From: Ruminococcaceae bacterium UBA6855
Lineage (GTDB): Bacteria; Bacillota; Clostridia; Oscillospirales; Acutalibacteraceae
Assembly: GCA_002451755.1 (NCBI GenBank)
Contig: DKDF01000109.1
Coordinates: 5,314-13,738, forward strand
DNA length: 8,425 nucleotides
Direction: 5' to 3'
The position numbers and the translations under genes were made by a program. The notes under the pieces were generated by a model that was not told the origin of the DNA, did no database searches, and saw nothing but the letters and a program-made list of their open reading frames with translations. How positions within the stretch are numbered: position 1 is the first letter of the stretch; every line of letters starts with the position of its first letter. Shown here piece after piece: positions 1-7,804 of this stretch.

Positions 1-152
1 GGAAATCGGCGCTCGAAAAAATCGAGAAGCATTTCCCGGAAAAATTTGAAAATAGCGGATATTTTGCCGTCATGTCAAAGAACATGTTTATGAATATTAT
101 CGCCTCGCTCGGTGACGACAGTGTCGGAAGCTTTGTTATAAAGAAGAACTAA
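1..152 (+). CDS. 3' end of an unrecognised gene (partial)
   Basis: An open frame enters from the left edge and ends at TAA 150-152, giving 49 C-terminal residues that include GYFAVMSKNMFMNIIASLG and end in VIKKN. The other two forward frames close earlier, at stops near 46-48 and 91-93. The fragment is mixed charged and hydrophobic with no motif I can name, so no function is offered. It lies upstream of the cas promoter in the same direction and is separated from it by about 55 nt of AT-rich DNA, so it is probably not part of the cas operon. It could be chance coding, but the amino-acid composition looks protein-like. Confidence 0.45.
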   Translation, partial: KSALEKIEKHFPEKFENSGYFAVMSKNMFMNIIASLGDDSVGSFVIKKN

Positions 153-206
153 GTTTTCTATTTTCATATCACTTTCGACAAAAATCGCATCGTTTTTGCA
201 GTTAAG

Positions 207-235
207 TTGACAATTTTCTCTAAAAAATGTATAGT
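207..235 (+). promoter_or_regulatory. Sigma-70-type promoter of the cas operon
   Basis: A perfect -35 hexamer TTGACA (207-212) is followed by a 17-bp spacer and a -10 hexamer TATAGT (230-235, five of six consensus bases). A/T runs lie just upstream (180-184 and 193-197) and could act as an UP element. Transcription would start near 241-243, giving a leader of about 24 nt before the cas3 ATG at 266. No comparable promoter was noticed in the gaps between the cas genes, which are at most 24 nt, so this one probably drives all seven cas genes. No clear operator palindrome overlaps it. Confidence 0.75.
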
Positions 236-265
236 GAATCAAATGAAAATACGGGAAGTGAGACA

Positions 266-2665
266 ATGGAGCCTATAGCTCACCTGCGGCTCGTTGAAAA
301 ATCCGAACCGCCGGAATATGACGAACAAACACTGAAAGCCCACAACGAGAACAGCGGAAGGTATGCCTCAGAGGCGCTTCGATGTATCAAATTAGACAAG
401 GCCGGAAGCTTCTGCGGGAACATTCACGATTTAGGCAAGGCGACAAAAAAGTTTTTTGACTACATACAGCCCGGCAACACACTCCGGCGCGGCGAAGTGA
501 ACCACACATTTGCGGCGGTCAGATATATTTTCGAGATGTCCGACGGCGTTGACAACGAGGTGCGCGAGCTTCTCGCCTATGCGGTCGGCGCGCATCACGG
601 GCAGTTTGACGCGGTGAATGACGACCACAAAAACGGCTTTGAACACAGGCTGACAAAAAACGGCATCGACTATGACGAGGCTAAGAAAAACTTCAACGAA
701 TACTGTTTTTCAGACGCCGAACTGAAATTGCAGTTCAACGAAGCCGCAGAACAGCTTACTGAAATTATTGCAGGCATAAGAGAGCGCAATCCAAAAAGAA
801 GCTTGAGGCAAGCTGAAGAATATGAATTTCAGATAAGCCTGCTGGCTCGGCTTCTGCTCTCGGCTGTTATTGAGGGCGACAGGCGCGACACGGCGGAATT
901 CATGGAAAACATGGAGTTCCCGCAAGTTGAAGCGGATTGGGACGAGTGCCTCGGACACATTGAAGAAAAGCTTGGCAAATTTTCAAACACAAGACCGATA
1001 GACGGAGCGAGAAAGCAGATATCCGACATCTGCCGCGCCGCCGCAGAAGAAGAGCCCGGCATATTCAGGCTCAATGTCCCGACCGGTGCAGGCAAGACAC
1101 TTTCGGGGCTGAGGTTCGCCGCAGCTCACGCGAAAACGCATCGGAAGAAGCGAATTATTTTCACCTCTCCCCTGCTGAGTATTCTCGATCAGAACGCGAA
1201 GATAATAAGAGAATTCATCGGAGACGACAGTATCATAACGGAGCACCACTCAAATGTCGCTCTTGACGAGGACAACGCGGACGAGCTCAAACGCGCCCAG
1301 CTGTTAACGGAAAACTGGTCGTCGCCGGTGATAATAACCACTCTCGTTCAGCTGCTCGACACTTTGTTTGCAGGAAAAACCTCTTGCATACGCAGAATGC
1401 ACGCGCTGTGCGACAGCGTGATAGTCATAGACGAGGTTCAGACTGTGCCGAACGAAATGCTGTCGCTTTTCAACACGGCGGTAAACTTCCTCTCGGAGGT
1501 CTGCGGTGCGACTATTGTTCTTTGCTCCGCGACCCAGCCGTGCCTCGAACAGACGGCGCACCCGATGACAGAGAACATAAAAGACATTGTGCCGTTTGAC
1601 GAAGAGCTGTGGCGCGTATTCAAACGCACACAGATAATCGACAAAGGCGGCATGCGGCTTGACGCAATCCCCGCATTTATCGCAGAACAGCTCGACAGGA
1701 CGGACAGTCTGCTCGTCATATGCAATCTCAAAAAGCAGGCGGCGTATCTGTTCACCGAGATGAATTTGGAAAACACCGTGATTTTCCATCTTTCCGCCGG
1801 AATGTGCATGGCGCACAGAATGGCGGTCATATCCGAGATAAACAGCGCGCTTGAAAGAAAGCGCGCAGACCCGGACGCGCCGAAAGTGGTTTGCATCTCG
1901 ACGCAGGTCATCGAAGCGGGCGTCGATGTCTCGTTCGGCTGCGTGATAAGGCTCTGCGCGGGACTCGACAGCGTGATACAGGCGGCGGGCAGATGCAACC
2001 GCAACGGCGAGCTCAACGGGGCCGCAGATGTGTTCATAATAAACTGCCGCGGCGAAGACCTCGGTATGCTCAGAAGCATAAAGGACGGCAAGATGGCGTG
2101 CATGTCACTGCTGTCCGACTGCAAATATCATCCCGAGAAGTATCCGTCGGGGCTTACATCTGACGAGGCAGTATACGCCTACTACAAGAAACTCTATATT
2201 CAATCAGACATCGGCGCGCAGGATATGCCGATAAAAATCGACGGTTCGCCGTTCACTCTCTTTGATCTTCTCTCGCTCGATAGGACATTCGCAAACGCAC
2301 CTTATTTAAAAGCAAACGGCGAAAAATATGCATTGACCCAGGCGTTCAAGACCGCCGGGAGCAGGTTCACTGTCTTCGGCAGCCACACGACCGATGTTAT
2401 CGTGCCCTACGGCGAGGGAAAAGAGATAATCGCAGAGCTCGGCTCAAAACGAGCCGAAGAGGACATAAAGTATCTCAAAAAGCTCATCAAAAAAGCGCGG
2501 GCATACACCGTCTCGCTCTATGAAAATCAGCGCAGAGCCCTTGCGGACAGCGGTGCGCTCCACCCCATAGCAGACGGCATCGCGCTCGCGCTGAGCGAGG
2601 AATTCTACAACGAAGCTTTCGGGCTCAATCTTGACGGCGAAAGCCGCGAAGCAATCACATTATAA
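266..2665 (+). CDS. cas3: Cas3 helicase-nuclease, type I-C (HD + SF2 helicase)
   Basis: This is the effector nuclease recruited by the crRNA complex; it unwinds and degrades target DNA. The protein is 799 aa, normal for a fused I-C Cas3. The N-terminal HD nuclease has H26, H54-D55 (NIHDLGKAT), H80, H110-H111 (GAHHGQ) and D205 (EGDRRDT). The helicase has Walker A VPTGAGKT (271-278), TSPLLSILDQN (300-310), motif II DEVQ (389-392), SAT (421-423), motif V STQVIEAGVDV (545-555) and motif VI QAAGRCNR (572-579). The C-terminal part from about 600 carries no named motif. I chose ATG 266 because the frame's first ATG (227) lies upstream of the predicted transcription start and overlaps the promoter. 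Also, MEPIAHLR matches the usual I-C Cas3 N-terminus, and a purine-rich GGAAGTGAG (253-261) sits just ahead. It is first in the operon and all nuclease and ATPase residues are intact. Confidence 0.96.
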   Translation: MEPIAHLRLVEKSEPPEYDEQTLKAHNENSGRYASEALRCIKLDKAGSFCGNIHDLGKATKKFFDYIQPGNTLRRGEVNHTFAAVRYIFEMSDGVDNEVRELLAYAVGAHHGQFDAVNDDHKNGFEHRLTKNGIDYDEAKKNFNEYCFSDAELKLQFNEAAEQLTEIIAGIRERNPKRSLRQAEEYEFQISLLARLLLSAVIEGDRRDTAEFMENMEFPQVEADWDECLGHIEEKLGKFSNTRPIDGARKQISDICRAAAEEEPGIFRLNVPTGAGKTLSGLRFAAAHAKTHRKKRIIFTSPLLSILDQNAKIIREFIGDDSIITEHHSNVALDEDNADELKRAQLLTENWSSPVIITTLVQLLDTLFAGKTSCIRRMHALCDSVIVIDEVQTVPNEMLSLFNTAVNFLSEVCGATIVLCSATQPCLEQTAHPMTENIKDIVPFDEELWRVFKRTQIIDKGGMRLDAIPAFIAEQLDRTDSLLVICNLKKQAAYLFTEMNLENTVIFHLSAGMCMAHRMAVISEINSALERKRADPDAPKVVCISTQVIEAGVDVSFGCVIRLCAGLDSVIQAAGRCNRNGELNGAADVFIINCRGEDLGMLRSIKDGKMACMSLLSDCKYHPEKYPSGLTSDEAVYAYYKKLYIQSDIGAQDMPIKIDGSPFTLFDLLSLDRTFANAPYLKANGEKYALTQAFKTAGSRFTVFGSHTTDVIVPYGEGKEIIAELGSKRAEEDIKYLKKLIKKARAYTVSLYENQRRALADSGALHPIADGIALALSEEFYNEAFGLNLDGESREAITL

Positions 2666-2673
2666 ATAAACAC

Positions 2674-2680
2674 AGGAGGT
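2674..2680 (+). promoter_or_regulatory. Ribosome binding site fixing the cas5c start
   Basis: AGGAGGT is a full Shine-Dalgarno match. An in-frame GTG at 2681 touches it directly, which is too close for initiation, whereas ATG 2690 lies 9 nt away. This site therefore sets the cas5c start at 2690. Confidence 0.85.
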
Positions 2681-2689
2681 GTGCAGCAT

Positions 2690-3433
2690 ATGGAACATCC
2701 GAATATAGTGACATTTGAAGTATTCGGAGACTACGCGCTTTTCTCCGACCCGGTAATGCGCGTCGGCGGAGAAAAGGCAAGCTATCAAATCCCGACATAC
2801 GAAGCTCTCAAGGGTATTCTCCACTCGATCTACTGGAAGCCCACTATCGTCTGGTATATCGACAAGGTCAGAGTGATGAACCCCATCCAAACTGAGGTCA
2901 AGGGCATCCGACCGATAAAGTACCACAAGAGAGAAAATGAATCTCCAAACGACCTCTCGTTCTACACCTATCTCAAAGACTGCCGTTATCAGGTGCAGGC
3001 ACATTTTGAGTGGAACGAGAACCGACCCGAGCTCGTCGGCGACCGCAACGAGAACAAGCATCACAACATAGCAAAGCGCATGATTGAAAAAGGCGGGCGC
3101 AGGGATATTTTCCTCGGCGCGCGCGAATGTCAGGGCTATGTTGAGCCATGCGAATTCGGGAGCGGCAAAGGCGCATACGACGAGACGCCAGAACTCGCAT
3201 TCGGGCTGATGTACCACGGGATAACCTATGCGGACGAAGCCTATTCTGACGAGACAAAAAACCGAATGACCGTCCGGTTCTGGTACCCGACGATGAAAGA
3301 GGGCGTTATCACATTCCCCCGACCCGAGGAATGCACGATAACAAAGACGGTACGCGAAAATATGGCGATAAAGCCGTTCGGCGAAGACCTCGGCAATTTC
3401 ATCGGACTCAGAGAGTTCGGGGAGGTGGAATAA
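2690..3433 (+). CDS. cas5c: Cas5c (Cas5d), crRNA-processing endoribonuclease and complex subunit
   Basis: In I-C systems this protein replaces Cas6: it cuts the repeat RNA at the foot of its hairpin and stays bound to the 5' handle in the interference complex. It is 247 aa, normal for the family. The N-terminal RAMP-type strand NIVTFEVFGDYALFSDPV (5-22) leads to the family signature YQIPTYEALKGILHSIYWKP (32-51). By position, Y48 and K123-H124 (NENKHHN) correspond to the Tyr, Lys and His described as catalytic in Bacillus halodurans Cas5d. This is a motif match, not an alignment. FLGARECQGYVEP (141-153) is another family block. The stop codon abuts the cas8c ATG, suggesting translational coupling. 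No cas6 is present, consistent with this protein being the processing enzyme. Confidence 0.95.
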   Translation: MEHPNIVTFEVFGDYALFSDPVMRVGGEKASYQIPTYEALKGILHSIYWKPTIVWYIDKVRVMNPIQTEVKGIRPIKYHKRENESPNDLSFYTYLKDCRYQVQAHFEWNENRPELVGDRNENKHHNIAKRMIEKGGRRDIFLGARECQGYVEPCEFGSGKGAYDETPELAFGLMYHGITYADEAYSDETKNRMTVRFWYPTMKEGVITFPRPEECTITKTVRENMAIKPFGEDLGNFIGLREFGEVE

Positions 3434-5233
3434 ATGAGCATATGGCAAAGAGCCGTTGAGACATATGACTGTCACAGCGACCAGGCGGGAAAGCAATCTG
3501 TAGAATATCCCGTTGCACTGACTCCGATAGCCCATGTCATCCAGAACGCGCAGATAGAAATAATTCTCGATGAGCACGGCGAATTTGTGCAGGCAGAGTC
3601 CGTCCCTAAAGACGACAGCAAAACTATTATCCCGGCAACAGAAGCGTCCGCAGGAAGAACTTCATCCGCCTGCGCTCATCCGCTGAGCGATCAGCTTTTC
3701 TATATCGCGCCATACGGCGGAAACAAATATGAAATGTATCTGAACCAACTCAGGGCATGGGCTGAATCCGAGTTCAGCCACCCAAAAGTGCGCGCGATAC
3801 TCGCCTATGTCGAGCGCGGAACTATAGTTGACGACCTCGCCGACGAAAATATTATAGAGCTTGATGAGAGCGGAAAGCCGCTGAGCAAATACGACAAAGA
3901 CATGATTCGCTGGCGCGTTATGAACACGGGCGACAACGATGCATGTTATAAAGACACAAGCCTTTTCGATGCATTCATCGGATACTACAATTCATTGCAG
4001 AATGAAGCTCCGAAAAAGCTCTGCATGATATCAGGGAAGAAAGAGCTTATCACTAAAAACCATCCGTGCGGCATAGTGGCAAAGGACGGTCGAGCGAAGC
4101 TTATATCAGCAAATGACAAATCAAACTTCACCTACAGAGGTCGTTTCATCGAACCTCAACAAGCCTTAACCGTCGGGCATGAGACCTCACAGAAAGCTCA
4201 CAACGCCCTCGCTTGGATTATAGCAAACCAAAGTATTATGATAGGCGGAAGAACCTTTGTCTGTTGGAGTCCGAAAGGAGATGCTTCTCTGTTCAAAGAT
4301 TCCGGAACGCTGACTCCGAACTACAGTGACGAAGAAGAGAAAAAGGATTTTCCGGTTACTCCGACCGACTACAAAGCCGACCTGAAAAAGGCACTGAGCG
4401 GGTGGCAGGACAAGCTTCCGGCGGAGGACGACATTGTTATAGCGTCGTTCGACGCCGCCACGACAGGCAGGCTCTCCATAACATATTACAATGAACTGAA
4501 AGGTTCGGATTTTCTGAACCGTCTCGCATTCTGGAAAGAGCACTGTTACTGGTCAAGCGGGAAGTTCGGCTATCAGTCCCCGTCAATATGGGAAATAGTC
4601 AAATGCGCCTTCGGCACGGAGCAGAACGGGAAACTCAGCGTCGACGACCGAGTGATGCGTGAGCAGGCTCAGAGGCTGCTCCACAGCGTTATCGACCAGG
4701 CGCCGATACCGCAGGACATCGTCCGCGCGCTGATGCACAGAGCGTCGATGCCGCTCGCCTACGACACAAAATCAAACCGCATAAAAATTCTCTATAACGC
4801 TTGTGCGGTTATATATGCATACAGGACCGTTACAAAAAAGGAGGAATGGGAAATGGCCCTTGAAAAAGACAAGAAAGACAGAAGCTATCAGTTCGGGCGT
4901 CTGCTCGCGGTCATGGAAAAGGTCGAGCGCGACACCTATGACAGAGACGAAAAGAGAGAGCCGAACGCAATAAGGATGCAGTCGGTATTCTGCGAAAGAC
5001 CCATGTACGCTTCCCGCATAATCCGCGACAGCCTAAATCCGTATTTTGCAAAGCTCTCCCCCGGAATGAGAATATACTACAACAACCTCATCGGCGAGAT
5101 TTTCGAGCGTCTAAGCGAATTCGATGAGAAAGACCTCAACCGCCAGCTTGAGGACAGTTACCTTTTAGGCTATTACCTGCAGCGCAGTGAACTCTACACA
5201 AAGAAAGAAAGCAACAACGAGGAGGAAAATTAA
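3434..5233 (+). CDS. cas8c: Cas8c (Csd1), large subunit of the I-C complex
   Basis: This is the large subunit of the I-C surveillance complex, thought to recognise the PAM and open target DNA. The protein is 599 aa, typical for Csd1. Family blocks are TIIPATEASAGRTSS (64-78) followed by HPLSDQLFYIAP (82-93), CMISGKKE with a second Cys at 212 (a possible metal pair, C197/C212), ISANDKSNFTYRGRF (225-238), and ETSQKAHNALAWIIANQ (250-266), the strongest signature. SFDAATTGRLSITYYNEL (338-355) is a further block. The ATG directly follows the cas5c TAA, and GGAGGTG (3421-3427) lies 6 nt upstream. The last 126 codons also encode Cas11c from an internal start (M474). The stop is 1 nt before the cas7c ATG. 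Confidence 0.95.
   Translation: MSIWQRAVETYDCHSDQAGKQSVEYPVALTPIAHVIQNAQIEIILDEHGEFVQAESVPKDDSKTIIPATEASAGRTSSACAHPLSDQLFYIAPYGGNKYEMYLNQLRAWAESEFSHPKVRAILAYVERGTIVDDLADENIIELDESGKPLSKYDKDMIRWRVMNTGDNDACYKDTSLFDAFIGYYNSLQNEAPKKLCMISGKKELITKNHPCGIVAKDGRAKLISANDKSNFTYRGRFIEPQQALTVGHETSQKAHNALAWIIANQSIMIGGRTFVCWSPKGDASLFKDSGTLTPNYSDEEEKKDFPVTPTDYKADLKKALSGWQDKLPAEDDIVIASFDAATTGRLSITYYNELKGSDFLNRLAFWKEHCYWSSGKFGYQSPSIWEIVKCAFGTEQNGKLSVDDRVMREQAQRLLHSVIDQAPIPQDIVRALMHRASMPLAYDTKSNRIKILYNACAVIYAYRTVTKKEEWEMALEKDKKDRSYQFGRLLAVMEKVERDTYDRDEKREPNAIRMQSVFCERPMYASRIIRDSLNPYFAKLSPGMRIYYNNLIGEIFERLSEFDEKDLNRQLEDSYLLGYYLQRSELYTKKESNNEEEN
4838..4844 (+). promoter_or_regulatory. Internal ribosome binding site inside cas8c, for cas11c
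   Basis: AAGGAGG is as strong as any Shine-Dalgarno site in the window, although it lies within coding sequence. Eight nucleotides downstream is ATG 4853, in frame with cas8c. A nearer ATG at 4846 is only 1 nt away, out of frame, and hits a stop after five codons, so it is not the target. In Cas8c the site encodes the KKEE stretch at residues 468-471. Confidence 0.85.
4853..5233 (+). CDS. cas11c: Cas11c small subunit, internal translation product of cas8c
   Basis: This is the small subunit of the I-C complex. It is known to be made separately from the C-terminal part of the cas8c message and to line the belly of the complex. Here ATG 4853 is in frame with cas8c and begins MALEKDKKDRSYQFGRLLAV. 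The product is 126 aa, the size expected of I-C small subunits. It is highly charged and looks helical throughout, as small subunits are, and ends in an acidic, Asn-rich tail. The evidence for independent initiation is the ideal spacing (8 nt) to AAGGAGG at 4838-4844. Several copies per complex are expected from the family, which would explain a stronger ribosome site than cas8c itself needs. The alternative, a chance SD inside coding sequence, is unlikely given size and position. Confidence 0.85.
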   Translation: MALEKDKKDRSYQFGRLLAVMEKVERDTYDRDEKREPNAIRMQSVFCERPMYASRIIRDSLNPYFAKLSPGMRIYYNNLIGEIFERLSEFDEKDLNRQLEDSYLLGYYLQRSELYTKKESNNEEEN

Positions 5234-5234
5234 A

Positions 5235-6095
5235 ATGGCAGTTCTTAACAACAAAATCGATTTCGTAGTTCTTGTATCCGCAAATCAGGCAAATGTAAAC
5301 GGCGATCCGCTCAACGGCAACCGCCCGCGCACCGATTACTCCGGCTACGGCGAGATGTCCGATGTCTGCATCAAGCGCAAAATACGCAACAGAATGCAGG
5401 ATCTCGGCAATGAAATATTTGTCCAGTCCGCCGACCGCAGCGACGACGGCTGCAAGAGCCTGAGCGAGCGCGCGTCAAGCAACATAAAGACGAAGGACAT
5501 AAACGAATACGCAAAAGAAGCCTGCGAAAAGTGGCTCGATGTCCGTTCATTCGGTCAGGTGTTCGCTTTCAAGTCCAAGGACAGCAGCGGCGTATCGGTC
5601 GGCGTGCGCGGCCCAGTCAGCATACATCAGGGAGTCAGCGTATCGCCGATAGAGGTTCGCTCCATTCAGATAACCAAGAGTGTCAACGGCGAGCCCGTCA
5701 AGGACGGCAAGGATGCTTCGGCGCGTTCCTCCGACACAATGGGTCAGAAGCATTTCGTCCAGTTCGGTCTCTATGAGATAAAGGGCTCGATAAATGTTCA
5801 GCTCGCAGAGAAGACCGGGTTCTCAGAAGAGGACGCGGATATTATAAAAGAGTGCCTGCGCACGCTGTTCCTCAACGATGCATCCTCGGCGCGCCCTGAG
5901 GGTTCGATGGAAGTTCTGCGCGTCTATTGGTGGAAGCACAACTGCAAGGACGGTCAGTACTCGAGCAGCAAGGTACACCGCAGCGTCCATGTCGAATTGA
6001 AGCCCGATGTCAATATCCCCTCGAGCGCAGACGACTATATTATATCTGTAGATGAGCTTCCCGGGCTTGAACCCGAGATCATCGAGGGAGTATAA
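5235..6095 (+). CDS. cas7c: Cas7c (Csd2), crRNA-binding backbone subunit
   Basis: This is the repeated backbone protein that coats the spacer part of the crRNA in the I-C complex. It is 286 aa, normal for Csd2. Signature blocks are DFVVLVSANQANVNGDPLNG (9-28), DVCIKRKIRN (43-52), WLDVRSFGQVFAF (100-112), GVRGPVSIHQGVSVSPI (123-139) and MGQKHFVQFGLY (169-180). The open frame extends upstream to 5187, but those codons overlap the end of cas8c. ATG 5235 has AGGAGG (5220-5225) 9 nt ahead and gives the normal N-terminus, so it is the start. The stop overlaps the cas4 ATG by one base (TAATG). Codon use appears smoother and richer in C/G-ending codons than in neighbouring genes, which would fit high expression; this is an impression, not a calculation. 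Confidence 0.96.
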   Translation: MAVLNNKIDFVVLVSANQANVNGDPLNGNRPRTDYSGYGEMSDVCIKRKIRNRMQDLGNEIFVQSADRSDDGCKSLSERASSNIKTKDINEYAKEACEKWLDVRSFGQVFAFKSKDSSGVSVGVRGPVSIHQGVSVSPIEVRSIQITKSVNGEPVKDGKDASARSSDTMGQKHFVQFGLYEIKGSINVQLAEKTGFSEEDADIIKECLRTLFLNDASSARPEGSMEVLRVYWWKHNCKDGQYSSSKVHRSVHVELKPDVNIPSSADDYIISVDELPGLEPEIIEGV

Positions 6096-6769
6096 TGACA
6101 TACAGGGAGTGTGACTTTCTGCAAATAAGCGGAATACAGCACTTTATGTTTTGCCGCAGGCAATGGGCTCTCATTCATATTGAGGGACTCTGGGCAGAAA
6201 ATCTGCGCACGGTGAACGGCGAAATATTCCACGAACGGGCGCACGACTCGTCGCTCAGCGAAAAACGCGGCGATCTGATAACAGTCCGGGCTCTGCGGGT
6301 ATTCTCGTCAGAGCTCGGAATAAGCGGAGAATGCGATGTTGTCGAATTCAGACGCGATGACGAAAACGGCGCAAAACTGCGCGGGCGCGATGGCAGGTGG
6401 ATGCCGACGCCGATTGAATACAAAAGCGGATCTTCTAAAGCCGGCGATGCCGACAGGCTTCAACTGTGTGCGCAGGCAATGTGCCTCGAAGAGATGCTCG
6501 GAGTCGAAATTGAACTCGGATATATGTTCTACGGCGAGACGCATCGGCGCGAAAAAGTTTATATAAACGCCGAACTGCGTCAAGCGGTAAAAGATGCGGT
6601 CAATGAGATGCACAGCTATATGAACCGCGGCTACACGCCCAAAGTCAAGACAGGCAGATTTTGCAGCGCCTGTTCACTCAAAGAGCTATGTCTCCCTGCC
6701 CTGTGTAAAAACAAAAGCGCGGCGGAATATATAGACTCCGCTATCGGCGAGGACGGTGACTTCGATTGA
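6095..6769 (+). CDS. cas4: Cas4 Fe-S nuclease for spacer acquisition
   Basis: Cas4 works with Cas1-Cas2 to trim prespacers and ensure they carry the correct PAM and orientation. The protein is 224 aa, usual for I-C Cas4. Cysteines expected to hold a 4Fe-4S cluster are C20 (FCRRQWALIH) and C190, C193, C199 (FCSACSLKELC). RecB-like nuclease residues are H46 (GEIFHERAH), D81 (GECDVVEF), the E-x-K pair E108 and K110 (PIEYKSG), and Q123 in DRLQLCAQAMCLEEM. All are intact. GAGGGAG (6084-6090) precedes the ATG at suitable spacing, and the ATG shares a base with the cas7c stop. The gene's end overlaps the cas1 start by 4 nt, in line with Cas4 acting in a Cas4-Cas1 complex. Confidence 0.96.
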   Translation: MTYRECDFLQISGIQHFMFCRRQWALIHIEGLWAENLRTVNGEIFHERAHDSSLSEKRGDLITVRALRVFSSELGISGECDVVEFRRDDENGAKLRGRDGRWMPTPIEYKSGSSKAGDADRLQLCAQAMCLEEMLGVEIELGYMFYGETHRREKVYINAELRQAVKDAVNEMHSYMNRGYTPKVKTGRFCSACSLKELCLPALCKNKSAAEYIDSAIGEDGDFD

Positions 6770-7797
6770 AAAAGCTTATGAACTCGCTCTATATTCTGAC
6801 TCCCGACGCTTATCTGACGCTCGACGGAGAAAATGTAGTTGTCAAAAAAGACAGCGCAGAGATGGGCAGATTCCCCTTGCACAGTCTCGAGCAGATAGTG
6901 ACATTTTCATACATGGGCGCAAGCCCGGCTCTCATGGGCAAATGCGCCGAGCAAAACAAGTCGCTGTCGTTCTTCTCTCAAAGCGGACGGTTTCTCGCGC
7001 GAGTCGGCGGCGGAGTGCAGGGCAATGTGCTGCTGCGCAGACAGCAATACCGTATAGCCGACAGTCCGAGTGAAAGCCTGCAGACAGCAAAAAATTTCAT
7101 CACCGCAAAGATATTCAACTCCCGCTGGGTATTAGAGCGCTCATTGCGCGACCACCCGATGAGCATTGATACAGAGAAAGTCAAGGACGCATCGGAAAAG
7201 CTGAAAGAGTCAGTATATACGGCTCGCAGCTGCACGGACGCCGGATCACTCCGCGGCATTGAGGGCGAAGCGGCAAGCACATACTTTTCTGTATTTGACG
7301 AGCTGATACTCAACCCCGACCCATGTTTCACTTTCGAGACGCGCAACCGCCGTCCGCCGCTCGACTGCGTAAATGCACTTCTCTCATTTGCCTACAGTCT
7401 GCTTGCGAACGACTGCGCGAACGCACTTGAAAGCGTAGGGCTTGACCCATATGTTGGCATGATGCACACCGACCGCTCGGGCAGAAAGTCGCTCGCGCTC
7501 GACCTTATGGAAGAACTGCGTCCGTCGTTTGCCGACAGATTCGTACTAAGCGGAATAAACAACCGCTCATTTCAGAGCAATATGTTTGCGAAAACAGACA
7601 GCGGTGCCGTGCTTCTCACCGACGACGGTCGCCGGTCGTTCTTCAAGCTTTGGAAGTCGAGGCGGGACGAGAATCTGACTCACCCGTTCCTGAAAGAGAA
7701 GATCCAATGGGGACTCGTGCCGTATGTTCAGGCGCTTCTGTTAGCGCGCTACATCCGCGGCGACATTGACGAATATCCCCCGTTTCTGTGGAAGTAG
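6766..7797 (+). CDS. cas1: Cas1 integrase (type I-C), TTG start
   Basis: Cas1 is the integrase that joins new spacers into the array at the leader-repeat junction. From the TTG at 6766 the protein is 343 aa, a typical I-C length. Predicted metal ligands are E168 (GIEGEAAS), H234 (GMMHTDRSG) and D246 with nearby E249 (ALDLMEELRP). LDPYVGMMHTDRSGRKSLAL (226-245) is the strongest family block. The TTG start is chosen because MKKLMNSLYILTPDAYL matches the common MKKLLNTLYV-type N-terminus of I-C Cas1, and because GGTGA (6755-6759) lies 6 nt upstream. The alternative ATG at 6778 has no ribosome site and would remove four residues. The TTG overlaps the cas4 TGA (TTGA), a translational-coupling arrangement. 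The weak start codon may keep adaptation proteins low. Confidence 0.96.
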   Translation: MKKLMNSLYILTPDAYLTLDGENVVVKKDSAEMGRFPLHSLEQIVTFSYMGASPALMGKCAEQNKSLSFFSQSGRFLARVGGGVQGNVLLRRQQYRIADSPSESLQTAKNFITAKIFNSRWVLERSLRDHPMSIDTEKVKDASEKLKESVYTARSCTDAGSLRGIEGEAASTYFSVFDELILNPDPCFTFETRNRRPPLDCVNALLSFAYSLLANDCANALESVGLDPYVGMMHTDRSGRKSLALDLMEELRPSFADRFVLSGINNRSFQSNMFAKTDSGAVLLTDDGRRSFFKLWKSRRDENLTHPFLKEKIQWGLVPYVQALLLARYIRGDIDEYPPFLWK

Positions 7798-7804
7798 GTG
7801 CGTT

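Noticed and set aside
179..198. Possible intrinsic terminator of the upstream gene (CAAAAAT / GTTTTTG)
   Set aside because: The stem is nearly all A:T with a wobble pair and no GC core, so it is unlikely to terminate; it reads better as an AT-rich stretch ahead of the promoter.
227..265. Upstream ATG extension of cas3 (13 extra residues)
   Set aside because: It overlaps the -10 element, lacks a Shine-Dalgarno sequence, and the extra residues are not like Cas3 N-termini.
1304..2124. Long - strand open frames (170 and 228 codons) opposite cas3
   Set aside because: They mirror the cas3 helicase domain, with low-complexity Ser/Ala/Arg composition typical of antisense shadows.
2681..2689. GTG start for cas5c
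   Set aside because: It directly abuts AGGAGGT with no spacing; ATG 2690 is correctly spaced.
2660..3577. 305-codon open frame on the - strand across cas5c
   Set aside because: It lies wholly antisense to a well-supported gene, has Cys/His/Arg-rich shadow composition, no recognisable motif and no credible ribosome site.
4846..4863. ATG just after the internal SD of cas8c
   Set aside because: It is only 1 nt from the SD, out of frame with cas8c, and stops after five codons.
5187..5234. Upstream start for cas7c inside cas8c
   Set aside because: The extra 16 residues are Lys/Arg-rich shadow of cas8c; ATG 5235 has AGGAGG at proper spacing and the normal N-terminus.
7766..7804. Upstream start for cas2 inside cas1
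   Set aside because: Cas2 canonically begins MLVLITYDVN, encoded from ATG 7805.
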